Shown: positions 10,889 through 22,764 of the stretch, piece after piece | Layout: every line of letters starts with the position of its first letter | Numbering within the stretch: the stretch's first letter is position 1 | DNA from: Pinus tabuliformis | Taxonomy: Eukaryota; Streptophyta; Pinopsida; Pinales; Pinaceae | Reading direction: 5' to 3' | Assembly (NCBI GenBank): GCA_031772625.1 | Contig: CM062817.1 | Coordinates: 947,110,327 to 947,174,326, forward strand | Length of the DNA: 64,000 nucleotides | Made by a program: the position numbers and the translations under genes | Notes under the pieces: generated by a model | What the model was told of the DNA's origin: nothing | The model's input: the letters and a program-made list of their open reading frames with translations, nothing else | Databases searched by the model: none

Positions 10889-11930
10889 TGTTATAGAAAT
10901 TTTTGGGCACTGCAACCCCAATCACATTTGTCCATAAACGAAGGGCTCCTAAGTCCCTAAAAGTTTTGTTCCATCCCCTAAAAGAACAAGGTCAGCTGAT
11001 TACATCATCTCCCAGAATTTCTCCATGAAAAACTACTCAAAATTGGTCAAAACTGGACCATCTCACCTGCTCCATGGTCAAAGTGTGATGCATCCCACCT
11101 AATGCACACAGGAGGTGTGATGCATACTAAAATGCCCATCTATGGGGTGCGATGGGTGAGAGTGGACAAATGGCAGAGGCATTTTGAGAAGTGGATGATC
11201 ATGGAATCTTCTAGAAACTTCTCCTATGACACTTGCCTCTCTGAATTCGCCCAGGGATGAGTAAGAGATCATCATTCTCCAAGTGGAATCAAGAACTATC
11301 AGAAGAGAGGACACTAATAAGATCCTAGAAGCCGAGTCACCCCCTTTGCAAACATCTATATATGGATCCCTCATCCTAGAGATCCAGAGGCTGGAATTTT
11401 GTATCTTGTAAAGAAGTGTTGTTGGTTTCTTGGTGTAACCTCATAGTGTTGGGTGATCTAAGCTTCTCATGAGATGAAGAAGGGCTTCTTGCTGAGAGGA
11501 TGATGCTGGGTCAGAAAAATTGGTTGTAATCCTCTTTGCTCATTCTTGATATTAATAAAGCTATTCAAGCTTTCCTCCACATTCTTGTATGTTTAATGAT
11601 ATATGCTTTTGTGTGGTCAATATACATTTGGTCCTATATTTTTTATGAATGTAGATCTCTGTTCTTCGATAGTATTATGTTGCTTTCATTCCACAGGTGA
11701 TCTTTGAAGCTTTGTTGACGAGAAAGGAGCGACAAGGATCTGTCAGAAGAAGGGAGAGGAACCAAGCAAGGAACCAAGTGTAAGACAGAGGTTGGTGTCC
11801 TTCATTCCCCTCTTATCTACTTCTCATAAAGGAAAACGAAAGTAGTTTTAGTTTGTTTATTTCTAAGATAGCTACTAGTCTTAGTGGGACTAGTCGCTCT
11901 GCATAGACACTAGATTTCTTGATAAAAAAA
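10889..11930 (+). repeat. C 5' LTR
   Basis: It starts tgttatagaaatttttggg and matches the 3' LTR throughout, apart from about 38 bp extra near 11080-11120 (a repeated gtgtgatgcat word). A TATA-like tatatatgg lies near 11356. The exact 3' edge is blurred by an A-run (gataaaaaaa) before the PBS. Confidence 0.88.
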
Positions 11931-11952
11931 TGGCAACTCCACTGGGGATCAC
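11931..11952 (+). other. C primer-binding site (Ogre/Tat-like)
   Basis: TGGCAACTCCACTGGGGATC follows the LTR. It differs by one G-to-A change from the site in E (62343). Elements of the Ogre/Tat group are described with a tRNA-Arg-type site of this form; the tRNA assignment is from memory of that group. Confidence 0.7.
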
Positions 11953-13879
11953 ATAGTTTGTTTACTTTTCTATATTTTTTAGTTTTATAAACTTACAGAT
12001 GAAGCCTGAAGTCAAGCTAGCCAGCCTTCAAACTGCATTTGCTATGCAAGTGCAAAGTAGATCAACGCTGCTTCAGTCTATCTCCGGGTTTTGTTTATAA
12101 ACTGAACAATTGATTTGTAAACATCCTAATTGCCCTTGTGTTGGCTCTAGTAACCTCCTTAGATCTACCCCTGTGATTTGTTTACTAATTATTACTTGCT
12201 CGGCCTAAATCCTTGAAAAGTGCTGCAAACTGTGATCAAGAATTGGATTAAAAGTCTCGCATTGTACCATTGCACCCTCTCTTCAAGGATATCAGTATGC
12301 ATCGCACTTCCCGTGTACAGTAGGTGGGATGCATGCTATAATCCCTATGTGACAGGTGCGATGGTTAGAGAGAGCTAATTTTGCCTCCAGACTTTCGTTT
12401 TTCTTCACTATTTTCAGCTCTATTCAGGAGTTTTGTTGTCTATAGTCAGTATACCTATGAGTAAACCCCCTTCCTTTCCATTATTCTGCCTCCATTGTGC
12501 AAAGAACTATAAATGTTTTTATGTATTGTGAGCCATTTTCAGTTCTCTTTTACAAAGAAGTAGCGTAATTGAACTGTCGTTTCTTGATTTGGAAGTGTCG
12601 CAAATATTGTTTTCAGTCATAGAAGAGAATCCGATTATTCTTGATAGTTTATTACACTGTTACTCTTGTATTTGATTTGAATTAGTAGTTTTTCAAGTGT
12701 TGAAAGCAAGTTTTCAATTCTAAATCGCAAAGTGTCGTCATTGTCTTCATTTTGTCTTGAAAAGAAGCTTGTTAGTAATGTCGCTTTGAAAAATAATTCA
12801 GATTTGCGCTTAGCTTTCCTTTTATCATTCACACATTAAGAAGGTTGAAAACAAATACATGCATGTGCATTTGCATTTAGACTGTTTGTTGGCTTGATTT
12901 AGGACAGTGCATATAGTGTGTGCTCTCTACTCTATGTTGAAAGAATATCATCTCTCTTTCTTTAGTAGCTAGGATTTTCATTGCAAAAGAAGATTAAGTG
13001 ATTGTTTATCATCTTAGACTGCATTTTAGGAATTGTACATCTACATCACGCAGTGAACCTGAAAGGAAAATTTCTTAAGCAAGATCAACTGTAAAATAAA
13101 TTTAATGAATCTAAAGACGCTTTGGAACCTAACACACAATGTTTAGAAGTCTAGGATAGAGACATATTCTGGCGTCGTAAAGCCTGGTAACTATTGTTTT
13201 CATTGTTGGTTGGGTGATTCCTCCACCTTGAGGTGGTAAGTGCCAGTACAGACTTGTGCTCCCACGTACTGTCGAGTATATATTGGGATACCACAATAGG
13301 CTACATCCTTTATCCATAGGAAGCCGTGTCTACCACCCTATCGATCGCAATGCACTGAACACAACGTTCAGGAAGATTGACTGCCTTACCGTAAAAAGTA
13401 TTCTGCAGTTTTGTTATTGGTTTGGTAATCCCTCTATCTAGACTTCAAGAGTAGTCTCTTTCATTCCTTTTCAGACTCCTTAAAAGAAAAGGTCCATCTG
13501 AGCACTTGCCACTTCAAGCTCATTAAAAATCAAAGGCGATTAGAGTCATCTTTTGTTTTTCTTGACTCTTAAAAATTGAAAAAACAAGTTGTGTCAAAGT
13601 GTCTAAAATTTATTTTAATCGAAATAACATCACTGTTCCCTCGTTGGTCTTTAGGTTGAGAAAAATGGAGTCCATCAACTAAGGATTTCCCCTTGGAGGA
13701 AATCCTATTCCTTTCTCCTCTTGGGGAGATGTTGGTGCACCCCATATGGCTTCATTCTCGCTTCCAGGATTGACGATTGGCTTGCCCATATGGCTCTTCT
13801 CTACCTCTGTCATTCAGAATACCATAATTCCTAAGCAATAAAGTCAGCAACTAAATGATACCAGAGTTACCCCCCAACC
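11953..13879 (+). other. C untranslated leader with conserved block and hairpins
   Basis: About 1.9 kb of leader with no credible frame. It is homologous to the leader of E (62360-64000). The block 13195-13420 matches E 63575-63785 closely and contains ggtgattcctccac, gacttgtgctcccacgta, tttatccatagga and gatcgcaatgca. Hairpins follow at 13466-13492 (CCTTTTC/GAAAAGG) and 13555-13585 (GTTTTTC/GAAAAAAC), both with a gactc(c/t)ttaaaa-type loop, and a weaker one near 13511-13537. Confidence 0.65.
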
Positions 13880-14720
13880 TTCTACATCATCTGTTTCTCC
13901 CTTTCCTCCTTCCTCTTCGCTTGATGCAGCTGGTAAAGCTAAAATTCAAGTAACTGAGAAGAAGAAAGAGAAGAAGAAGAAGGAGACAAAGACGAAAAGG
14001 GGCAACCAGGCATCGTCTAGTGAAAATCCACTCACTGCACCGTCCAGGCCTAAATTGCCATGTGTCATTTGCAAAGGAGACCACTATCATCAAGATTTTC
14101 CTTGCATCCCTCGGATCTTAAGGGACTGGTCTCCTCGTTTGCACAATCTGGTGTCATCAACCTCTGACGATCATGTTGAGAACACACCGTCAACTAGTGA
14201 GAATGAAGTCTCTGGATAGAAAGGAAAATGTAAATTTCGTTGTAAAATATGTGAAGGCAATCACACCGTCCACTGTTGTCCCTTCCTAGATGAGGCTAAA
14301 AGAGTTTTGGATGACTGTCCGGTTCCACCATTACAACTTCCTCCTGCATATAAGAAACTCTTGCCAAGTCTGTCACTAGTTGAAAATCCGGCTGACACAT
14401 CATTGTGGTCAGCTGAAGCATCTATCATTGAAGATAAACCCTATGAATCCATACCAGATGAAAGTCAAAAGGTATAGATGGTAGTTGACTCGGCCTTGCC
14501 TTCAAAAGATCCATCTTTGAATGATACAATCATCGAAGAGAATAAGAATGACACCGTTCAAATTCTCTTCGTAAACACAGACTCCAATGAACATGAGGGC
14601 AGCCTACCCGTTCCTTTACCACAGGAAGGAAGTTCATCAGAGTCATATCCGGTCGTCTATTTGGTCCCACCTCCAAGCAACCTAGTTGTTTCCTTCGATT
14701 GGAATCTACTAGGCAGACCC
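13880..14720 (+). pseudogene. C gag C-terminal region with two zinc knuckles
   Basis: The frame through 13890-14720 starts in a Lys/Glu-rich stretch (KEKKKKETKTKRG). It then gives a first knuckle CVICKGDHYHQDFPC (about 14061-14105) and, after an in-frame TAG near 14217, a second knuckle CKICEGNHTVHCC (about 14256-14294), followed by PFLDEAKRVLDDCP. A second TAG falls at 14475-14477. Two closely spaced C-x2-C-x3-H knuckles followed by a 'P.(L/M)DEA' tail occur in the gag of a plant gypsy lineage that also has the protease type found next. An acidic linker (14480-14690) leads to FDWN, where the frame shifts into the protease. No upstream capsid-like part is recognisable. Confidence 0.72.
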
Positions 14721-15238
14721 GTTTGCCAGCTAGTGTACCATTTCGAATCATTGTACAAATATATAGAATGGTCATGGCCGGTACCATCATAGATGAAGGG
14801 GCTTCTGTGAGTATCCTTTCCTCAATTTCTTGGGAAGCGCTTGGTTCGCCATCGCTTCTGCCTGAGATGAGAAATCTGACAGGCTTCGACAAAGGAACCA
14901 GTCGATCGTTAGGGATCCTTCCCAATGTGCCTATAACATTGAGAAGGAAAATGGTTTACATAAACGTAATGGTAGTCCAAGGACCCCTAGATTGTAATCT
15001 ACTTCTTGGGCACGACTATATGTATAGCATGGGAGCAATTGTCTCCTCACTCTTTAGAGTAATGTGTTTTCCACATGAAGGTAGAGTGGTCAAGCTTGTA
15101 GACCAGCAGTCATTTCCCGACTCACACATAGCTAATAGTCAAATACCATCCCTAAATGGTCTTTTCACGCAAGAAATGTCTCATCAATCCCAGTCCGTCC
15201 ACCTAATGAGCGCGAGTGATTCAGGAGGACATGACTAA
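14699..15238 (+). pseudogene. C retroviral-type aspartic protease
   Basis: A 179-codon uninterrupted frame. LPASVPFRIIVQIYRMVMAG leads to IIDEGASVSILSS (about 14787-14826), the D-x-G active-site loop in its DEGAS variant. Then come LGILPNVPITLRRK, INVMVVQGPLDCNLLLGHDYMYSMGA (flap and second hydrophobic-Gly region, about 14960-15035) and a short tail RVMCFPHEGRVVKLVDQ typical of this protease type. It would cleave Gag or Gag-Pro as a dimer. It ends at TAA 15236-15238 and no RT frame follows in any phase, so the element encodes at most Gag-Pro. It is the best-preserved frame of C, but its N-terminus is out of frame with gag. Confidence 0.82.
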
Positions 15239-16093
15239 AACCCAGGGGGCATGCACCCTGGTCTGTTTCGACAGGAAAACCTTGGGTATAGGGTAGGTTT
15301 CCGCGAAGGATATATGACTAGTCCATGAGATTAGACTGGAATAAGATTCTTCCGTCAAAGTTATGTGAGTGGAGGCATGCTACGCGCTCACCTTTGTCTA
15401 TTTCGGTAGACATCGCCGAGGAAGTGTTTTGTTTGAAGTGTGGATAGAACAATATTTGGTAACCTGGGAATTTTTTGCTATACTTGGGGGCATGCAAACC
15501 TTTTGGCATGCAAGTGAAGAGCGACCATTTATTTTTTTAATTTATAGGTCCTCTACCCCTTTAAACTCGTAGGATTGGTTGTTTCCTAACTTGCATAAAG
15601 AAAGGATTCGGAGCAAAGCTTTGTAAGGTGCAAGCCCCATAAAAATGGCATCTTAGATGAGACATCCTTATTATATGACTGGATCAAGCAGTTTTTATGT
15701 GGTGTTCAAGCTCGTTAAAAATCAAACATAAGCAATGAGAAAATGTTTCCCCCAGAGTTTAAGCTCATTCATTAAAAAATGAACCAATTTCTGGTAAATA
15801 ACCATTGTGAATGCATTGTCATCAGCTTTTGAGCCATGGTCGTGTTCTCATCATCACCTCCACTCTGTTTTGGCTGATCATTCACATCCATTTGATTGTT
15901 TACCCTTTTTGAGGAAAAACTGCGAAGAGTGATCCTGTTAGCCATCCTTGTAACGCTACCATGATTGGAAAATTCCAAACCTTACCTGGAATCAGCTGCT
16001 ACCCGAATTTATCACTCGTTCCTAGAAAAATGAGTCTCCTTTAAGCTCTTTTCATCTGACTCGTAAAATATGAAAAGATTGTCGAGAAATTGG
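15239..16093 (+). other. C interior after protease, non-coding
   Basis: No RT, RNase H or integrase motif in any frame. It contains a ctcgttaaaa word at 15710-15719 and a hairpin at 16047-16078 with the stem TCTTTTCA/TGAAAAGA and a ctcgtaaaa-containing loop. Solo LTR D follows. Confidence 0.6.
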
Positions 16094-17153
16094 TGTTATA
16101 GACATTTTTGTGCCTTACAGCTATAAGCATGAAATGTCCATAATCTAAGGGATCCAAAGTCCCTAAAACATGTTGTTCCTACCCCTATAGGAACAAGGCT
16201 AACAAACCACAGCAATTCACAGAAGTTCTCCAGCAGAAACTGCTCAAAAACAAGTCAATTCAGGATCAATTCAGTGGCTCCACTAGCTGTCTGCGTTGAA
16301 TGTCAAAGCCAACACTGGCTACCTGCACTGCAACGTAGGTAGAAGCACTACCAGGGTGCGTTGAGCGAGAGTTGACAAATGGCAAGTTCATTCCAAGAGG
16401 TGTCAAGACCCAGGAAGCTTCCAGAATCTTCCTCAATGACACTTGCCTCAGTGAATTCGACTAGTGATGAGTAAGAGGTTCCCAATCTCCAAGTGGAAGC
16501 AAGAACCTCCAAGTGGAATCAAGAACTGACAGAGGGAGAGGACACTAGTCAGATCTCAAGCTGACTCATCCTCTCTCCAAACATCTATATATGGATCTCT
16601 CCTCCATGAGATCTAGAGGCTGGAATTTTGTTATTGCAAAGAATTGCTGTTGGTTTGAGATTGAAATCATTGGGTGCTTAATGCTTTGAAGGGGGTGAAG
16701 ATAGGAATTCCATTTGCTGGGAAGGAGATGCTGGATTGGAGCCCTCTGGGTTGTATCTCTTCCTGAACCTTGTTATTCATCAATAAGGCTATCTTGGTTT
16801 CTCCTATATACTGATGTCTCTTTGATGTATGATTGCATTAGTATGTTTAGTTTATTTCTAATCCTGAACTAGTTATGAATATGAATCCATGTCTTTGTAT
16901 AGTGTTCTCTTCTTGTGATCTTGCAGAAACCTCTTGAAGCTGGGCGAGCGAGAAGGCAAGTAGCTGGGAACTCTCAAAGAGAAGAGAAACCAGATCGAGG
17001 GACAAACGGAAGACACCCGTTAGTCCATCCGTATCTCTTCATTCTTAATTCATAAAGGAAGAATACTAGAATAGTTGCTTCTGTTTGTTGCTAAGGCACT
17101 ATCACACCTTAGGTGGATAGGATCGTCCTGCATAGGCATTTTTCCCCACAACA
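16094..17153 (+). mobile_element. Solo LTR D (C/E family) inside C
   Basis: It begins tgttatagacatttttgtg and ends ccccacaaca, flanked by the 5-bp TSD attgg (16089-16093 and 17154-17158). Length 1060 bp. It aligns along its whole length with the 5' LTR of E (61277-62339), including tatatatgg near 16585, and is a diverged relative of C's own LTRs. No PBS or PPT adjoins it, so it is the product of LTR-LTR recombination after insertion into C. Confidence 0.92.
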
Positions 17154-18674
17154 ATTGGCCTCTCCAGCTCGTTAAAGTGATCAGAAGTGCTATCCCTCCT
17201 CTAGATTTTAATCTTTTTGGACCTGAGGGATTATTACACAAAAAGATCGAGCACTTGTTTTGTTCGGCTCATTAAAATTACCGAAAATTCATCCCTTTTG
17301 TATTATTTTATACTTTTTTGGACCTAAGGGATTATATGAAGAAAAATGATTATTGGATTTTTCTTTACGTCCCTTTCAGACTCTGAAAAATTGAGAAGGA
17401 CCAAGTTGTCTTTGTCGTTAAACTCGTTAAAACCTAATAGCGACAAACTTGTCTATACAGACAAGAACGAGTTTCACTATCGCTAGGCTCGTTAAAACAT
17501 AGCGATGGGTTTGCCTGAAGGGAAAATTATAGAACAAGCATATGTTATCCTCCTCAAGCTTGACAAAAATAAAGAGGTACTGGTCAGCAATGACTGGGGA
17601 AAAATTGGGAAGAAAACTTGAAGAAACTTTATTGGTAGCAAGTCGCTCTTGAACATGACACTTTCACTCTGCATCCGAGTCAGGTTGGGTTGTTCCATTC
17701 ACTGGTCATATCACCATTGATCCATAACACAATCCACATTTGGGGTTAACACTACCAGTCCATCATGTCAGTGTCATTGGTATGTTTAAGAGAAGTCGCT
17801 CAGAGAATTCACCTCATTGTCTCATCTGCTGCAATACACTCATGCTCCATTCTTTCATGACCACCACCCTGAACCTTATATCATCAGATCATTTTCACCT
17901 CCATTAAAATCATTTGCTCCGTTCCATGTCATAGATGTGGGATTCATTAAGGCCCTCCTACGACGGATCGCTTCTTGTCGACATCAAGCTCATTATCCAG
18001 GAAGTCGTTCTAGGAACAACCCTTTCAGTACTTTGGAGCTTGCATGCCTCAATGGAAAGTTTCTCACTTCCAGCGACAGGTTTACATCAATGGCCTTCGA
18101 CCAAAAGATTTTGCATGGTGTTCGACGCCAAGTCCCTTTTTCACACCATGTGAATTGTACTGTAGTACCTTGAGGGTCATCATCCTTATCGGTGATTCCT
18201 CTCATGCCTGTTAATAGCTTACATCATTGGCTGGTAATCAGGTGATGTCTTTCCATGTTTGACTCCGGAACATCTCTCACATGGATCGACTTGTACTTTG
18301 AGTGAAGATCGAACTAGATTGAAGACCCCGGATCTAGTTTCATCCATCTGGGCTGCGATATATACTCAGGAAAGTAAATACATCAAATGTACATGATTGC
18401 TGCATAGATAATCATCCAAACTAAGGGATGATGGCTCTACCAGAATCATCAGCCTGCACACAGCCAATTGTCTGTCCTATGTACATGAAAATGAATTTAT
18501 AAAGCTGAGCATAGGAATGCATGACTCAACTAGATCATGAAAATATTACGAAGATAATGTATTGTATTGTATCTTATTACAAGTCGCCTTCCAGCTCGAA
18601 AAACTTCGGATCCTCATGATAAAGCATTTCACGCGACATCAAAAGATTAACAACCTCATGCTTTAGGGGGCAAC
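17154..18674 (+). other. C interior, hairpin-rich non-coding tail
   Basis: No convincing frame. Hairpins lie at 17263-17285 (TTCGG/CCGAA), 17369-17401 (GTCC..TTTC/GAGAAGGAC, one mismatch), 17411-17447 (TTTGTCG/CGACAAA) and 17479-17506 (ATCGCTA/TAGCGAT). Their loops share ctc(g/a)ttaaaa, or agactctgaaaa in one case. A short purine tract (ttaggggg, 18663-18670) precedes the 3' LTR and serves as PPT. Confidence 0.6.
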
Positions 18675-19672
18675 TGTTATAGACATTTTTGGGAACTGCA
18701 ACCCCAATCATATATGTCCATAAACCAAGGGCTCATAAGTCCCTAAAAGTGTTGTTCCATCCCCTAAAAGAACAAGGTCAGCTGATTACATCATCTCCCA
18801 GAAGTTCTCCACGAAAAACTACTCAAAACTTGTCAAAATTGGACCATCTCACCTGCTCCAAGGTGTGATGCATACTAAAATTCCCTTCTATGGGGTGCGA
18901 TGGGCAAGAGTGGACAAATGGCAGAGGCATTTTGAGAGGTGGATGATCATGGAATCTTCCAGAAACTTCTCCTCTGACACTTGCCTCTCCGAATTCACCC
19001 AGGGATGAGTAAGAGATCATCATTCTCCAAGTGGAATCAAGAACTATCAAAAGAGAGGACACTAATAAGATCCCAGAAGCTGATTCACCCCCTTTGCAAA
19101 CATGTATATATGGATTCCTCATCCTAGAGATCCAGAGGTTGGAATTTTGTATCTTGTAAAGAAGTGCTGTTGGTTTCTTGGTGTAACATCATAGTGTTGG
19201 GTGATCTAAGCTTTTCATGAGGTGAAGAAGGGCTTCTTGCTGAGAGGATGAAGCCGGGTCAGAACAATTGGTTGTAATCCTCTTTTCTCATTCTTGATAT
19301 TAATAAAGTTATTCAAGTTTTCCTCCACATTCTTGTATGTTTAATGATATATGCATTTGTGTGGTCAATATACATCTGGTCCTATATTGTTTATGATTGT
19401 AGATCTTTGTTCTTCGATAGTATTATGTTGCTTTCATTCCACAGGTGATCTTTGAAGTTGTGTTGACGAGAGAGGAGCGACAAGGATCTGTCAGAAGAAG
19501 GGAGAGGAACCAAGCAAGGAACCAAGCACAAGATAGAGGTTGGTGTCCTTCATTCCCCTCTTATCTACTTCTCATAAAGGAAAACAAAAGTAGTTTTAGT
19601 TTGTTTGTTTCTAAGACAGCTACTAGTCTTAGTGGGACTAGTTGCTCTGCATAGAGACTAGATTTCTCGATA
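18675..19672 (+). repeat. C 3' LTR
   Basis: It starts tgttatagacatttttggg and ends ...gatttctcgata, followed by the duplicated copia target. TATA-like tatatatgg near 19104. Compared with the 5' LTR it lacks about 38 bp and differs at roughly 6% of sampled positions. Confidence 0.88.
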
Positions 19673-19675
19673 AGA

Positions 19676-20436
19676 GGAAACAACTTTAATAGTGGCAACA
19701 ATTTAGGCATGAGTATTTTTCAAGGTAGAGGAAATAGTTAAGGAAGAGGCTATATTCAAGGAAGATGAAATAATAATCAAGGTAGAGGACAACCTCAAAA
19801 CATAAGTCAAACCAAAGGTAGAGGACAGTCTCCAGGAAGAGGAAGACACTTAGGTAAAATTGTGTGTCGAAGATGTAACAAGGTTGGATATTATGTTGAA
19901 GATTGTCGAACTTCTCTTGATAAAATACCCAAGTTTCATAAGAACTCAACATAATTTGCAAATGATCAAGATGATGATCGCTCATAATATGTCTTTACTT
20001 CTTCGTCGGCATTGAAAATTTCCTCCCATATTAAAAGCAATTATGAAGATGCCTGGACGTTGGATTCAGGGGAAACTCAGCACATGACTTGTTGACATGA
20101 TTTCTTTTGGAATTTTCAATATTTCCAACTTAATTCCATCTTTCTTGCAGATGATACAAAACATACTCCTTGTGGAAAAGGTGCAATTAAAGTTTCTCTC
20201 CCTAGCATTGGAGAGAAAATGATTTCAAATGTATGGTAAGTACCAACCTTTAAGAGAAATTTGTTATCTTTACTCACGATTCATCAAGCAGGACATCACG
20301 TAATTATGGAAGATGGCTTAGTTAAGATTAATTCTGTCGAACAGAGCCTGCAAACTATGAGGACAGGATATGAAGATGGAAAATTGTTACGGATGAAAGG
20401 GAGAGTTACTCCAAGGCTTTGTGACTTTGCAGGGGA
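19676..20436 (+). pseudogene. A gag C-terminus, zinc knuckle, protease
   Basis: Gag resumes after element C: GNNFNSGNNLGMSIFQGRGN, with repeated GRG words. The zinc knuckle CRRCNKVGYYVEDC (about 19864-19905) has the CCHC His replaced by Tyr (CAT to TAT). The protease starts DAWTLDSGETQHMTC (about 20050-20095), matching the copia LDSGAT.HM signature with Ala to Glu. Then come FLADDTKHTPCGKG, NLLSLLTIHQAGHHVIMEDG and TMRTGYEDGKLLRMKG, the protease tail and pre-integrase linker. Several stops (after the first GRGNS, at 19952 and after MTC) show decay. Confidence 0.87.
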
Positions 20437-21231
20437 GTGACTACAGGAATTTCATCTATAAGATTATGGAATGTAAGATATGGACATTTAAATTTTGATA
20501 TTATTTCTCAATTGCAAAAACAAGGAATGGTTAAGGGACTTCCAACTTTCAAAAAGGAAAATGCAAAATTTGAAGCTTGCATTTATGGAAAACAAAGTCA
20601 AGAAAGTTTTATGAAAAGTTCATGGTGCACAAACAGGCTGCTACAGTGAGTTCGCAGTGATGTTTGTGGATGACTACAAACTTCATTCGGTGGTTGTAAA
20701 TATTTTTTACTATTCATTGATGATTTCAGTAAAATGACTTGGCTTTATTTCTTGAAGCAAAAGTCAGAAGCATTTGAAAAGTTTAAAACTTTTCGCCGAC
20801 TTGTTGAAAATGAAGTCAAAGAAAAGATAGGCACTCTTAGGACAGATAATGGGGGAGAATTCACTTCAAATGAATTCAAAATTTATTGCAACGATAATGG
20901 CATAAGAATACATCTTACAAATGTTTACACTCCATAGAAAATGGAGTAGTAGAAGGAATGAATCGCACCTTGTTAGGAATGGAGAGATCTATGTTAACTT
21001 TCAAAAGGTTAAGTCCAACATATTGGACAAAAGCAATACATACCACTATCTACTTAAGAAACAGATCTCCAACTACTTCTTTAGACGGAGTCACATCTTA
21101 TGAAGCTTGGTTTAGTTTCAAACCTCGAGTTAAACATCTTAGAGCTTTTGGATCAATATTTTATGTCTTAGTTCTGACAGAAAAAAGAACTAAGCTTGAC
21201 TCAAGAAGTTTGAAATGAACAATGATTGGAT
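20437..21231 (+). pseudogene. A integrase pseudogene
   Basis: The GAG-pre-integrase finger reads LWNVRYGHLNFDIISQLQKQGMVKGLP, then KFEACIYGKQSQESF: the first His is Asn and a Cys is Phe. The DDE core gives LLFIDDFSKMTWLYFLKQKSEAFEKFK (first Asp, about 20710) and GTLRTDNGGEFTSNEFKIYC (second Asp, about 20850). After a stop and frame change at 20937 it gives NGVVEGMNRTLLGMERSML (Glu), YWTKAIHTTIYLRNRSPT and SYEAWFSFKPRVKHLRAFGS. The reading reaches TMIGYS, where element B is inserted. Confidence 0.9.
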
Positions 21232-21236
21232 ATTCT

Positions 21237-22012
21237 TGTTATCACTCAGGTTGTCCCCAAAGGTTAAGAAAGGGATACGGCCGAGGTAACCACAAACCAA
21301 CTTTGGACTGCAGGTTCTAGCCAACCTGCAATCAGAGAGGGCTCTCTCTTTTGGATTTAACTTTGTTTGAAAGGATTTTAGGCTAGGTCTTGGGTTCAGG
21401 GGGTTCTTTGTTTTGTTTTGGTGGGAAAATTGATTTTTCAGGTAGAGAGGCAGTGCATAGTCTAAGTATCTCGAACCATTGGGCGTGGAGTCAAGGATGA
21501 GAAAAGCTGTTATATTTCTTTAAACACAGAGAGGGAAGATGGAGCAGGATAGCTGAGGTCGAAGCAACTTTCAGGTTTTATGGATGGAAGAGATGCCAAG
21601 CAATGAGAGGCAGTTAAGAATCTCTCAATCGACTTAACAGAGAAAGTAACAGGGCGCTACCTAGGGGCAGTTAAGAATCCCTAGGTAATTGGCCAGCACA
21701 GGTGAATTGGGGTAAATACGAGCCAGGAGGAATTCATACTCATAACCAATTCATTTTAGACGAAAAACACAGAGAAATAGCAGAAATTGAGCATAGAGAG
21801 TGTTTAAACTTATTCTAGGCTATTCTTTCTTCCTGCTATTTAGATAATGGCAAACACATAAACAGAGATAAGAGGCACTTATTGCTTCAGGCCGCAGCGC
21901 AGGAATTCCATCTTCAGCTTCTCAAAACATTCATCAACAACAGACAGTTCTTTCTCCGAGCTTTCAACAATCTTTGATTATGGAAAAACTCAGGTATACA
22001 CAGCGAGTCTCT
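21237..22012 (-). repeat. B 3' LTR, R-U5 part (T-X)
   Basis: About 776 bp that align with the reverse complement of 25164-25939 at roughly 80% by eye. On the minus strand a TATATATA box (22066-22059) lies about 50 bp upstream of the point where the similarity ends (22012), so the repeated segment is close to R plus U5. The remaining LTR (U3) extends to higher coordinates; its start is not located. Confidence 0.7.
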
Positions 22013-22058
22013 AGTGAAAATCTCAATTGACCAACCCTTAAAACTATACAGAGGGTGG

Positions 22059-22066
22059 TATATATA
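22059..22066 (-). promoter_or_regulatory. Putative TATA box of B LTR
   Basis: TATATATA, flanked by ccc on the minus strand, about 47-54 bp before the end of the T-X homology. Confidence 0.5.
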
Positions 22067-22764
22067 GGGAAAAACTCTCTGCAGAGTTTCCTTTATTACA
22101 TTTTGACCTAATTAGGTCATAAGAATGACTACTTGACCTAATCCTATCTAGAAATAAATGCAAAGAATGTCTCGGGCCATGCTCAGGGCCGATGTGTCAA
22201 AACTGAATGAATGATGCTGTCCTCGGTGGCTTGCTGCAGTGCTTTCTCCAATGAATGGGTATGGGTCTCTGCTTCCTTGCTGTCCTGGTGCCTTAAATGT
22301 TTTGACGGTGATTTGAAAGCAAGGATGGGCTGATGCTTATCGATTTGATTTTCTGGGGGCTTCATCAATGTTCAGGTGCCTCGAGCCCCTAAAAAATCAT
22401 GATTGATTCTTTCTGGCGTCCTTTCTTCCACTGATACTCTCTGACAAAATTTGGGCTATTGATCTGCTGTGCTGCGTGTCTAATCACCAGTAAATAGCCG
22501 CGGTTCGGCCTCTGTATCATCTGGAATTGTCTTCTGATCATTTTGGTATGCTCTGTGAAGAAAACGGATCATTTCTGCGCCTTTTCGGGCTTCGCGGGAC
22601 CGCATGGGGCGAAGATTCCTTAAAGATTTCCTGAAGATTCTCCATTCTGGCCCAAAAAATCCTGCGATGAGCGATAGGCGCAAATCGCTCATCAAAAACT
22701 GCCTCAGAATTCGATTCCGGGGCTCCGAAGTGCGATTTTCGCGCCTTTGCGTCCAAAAAAGGGC

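Larger units (their letters stand above)
10889..19672 (+). mobile_element. Gag-protease LTR element C inserted in copia A
   Basis: LTRs of about 1.04 kb (10889-11930) and 1.0 kb (18675-19672) flank a 6.7-kb interior. The copia target repeats as agaggaaa at 10881-10888 and 19673-19680; the TSD proper is probably the 5-bp ggaaa. The PBS is TGGCAACTCCACTGGGG, the type reported for Ogre/Tat-lineage elements. Only gag zinc knuckles and a protease are coded (about 13880-15238); RT, RNase H and integrase motifs are absent. Two LTR samples of about 140 and 205 bp differ at roughly 6% by hand count. Solo LTR D interrupts it at 16094. The same family recurs as E at 61277. Confidence 0.9.

Noticed and set aside
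13489..17506. Treating the repeated hairpins of C as a CRISPR-like array
   Set aside because: Spacing is irregular, stems differ, the genome is a plant nuclear one, and no repeat-spacer order exists.
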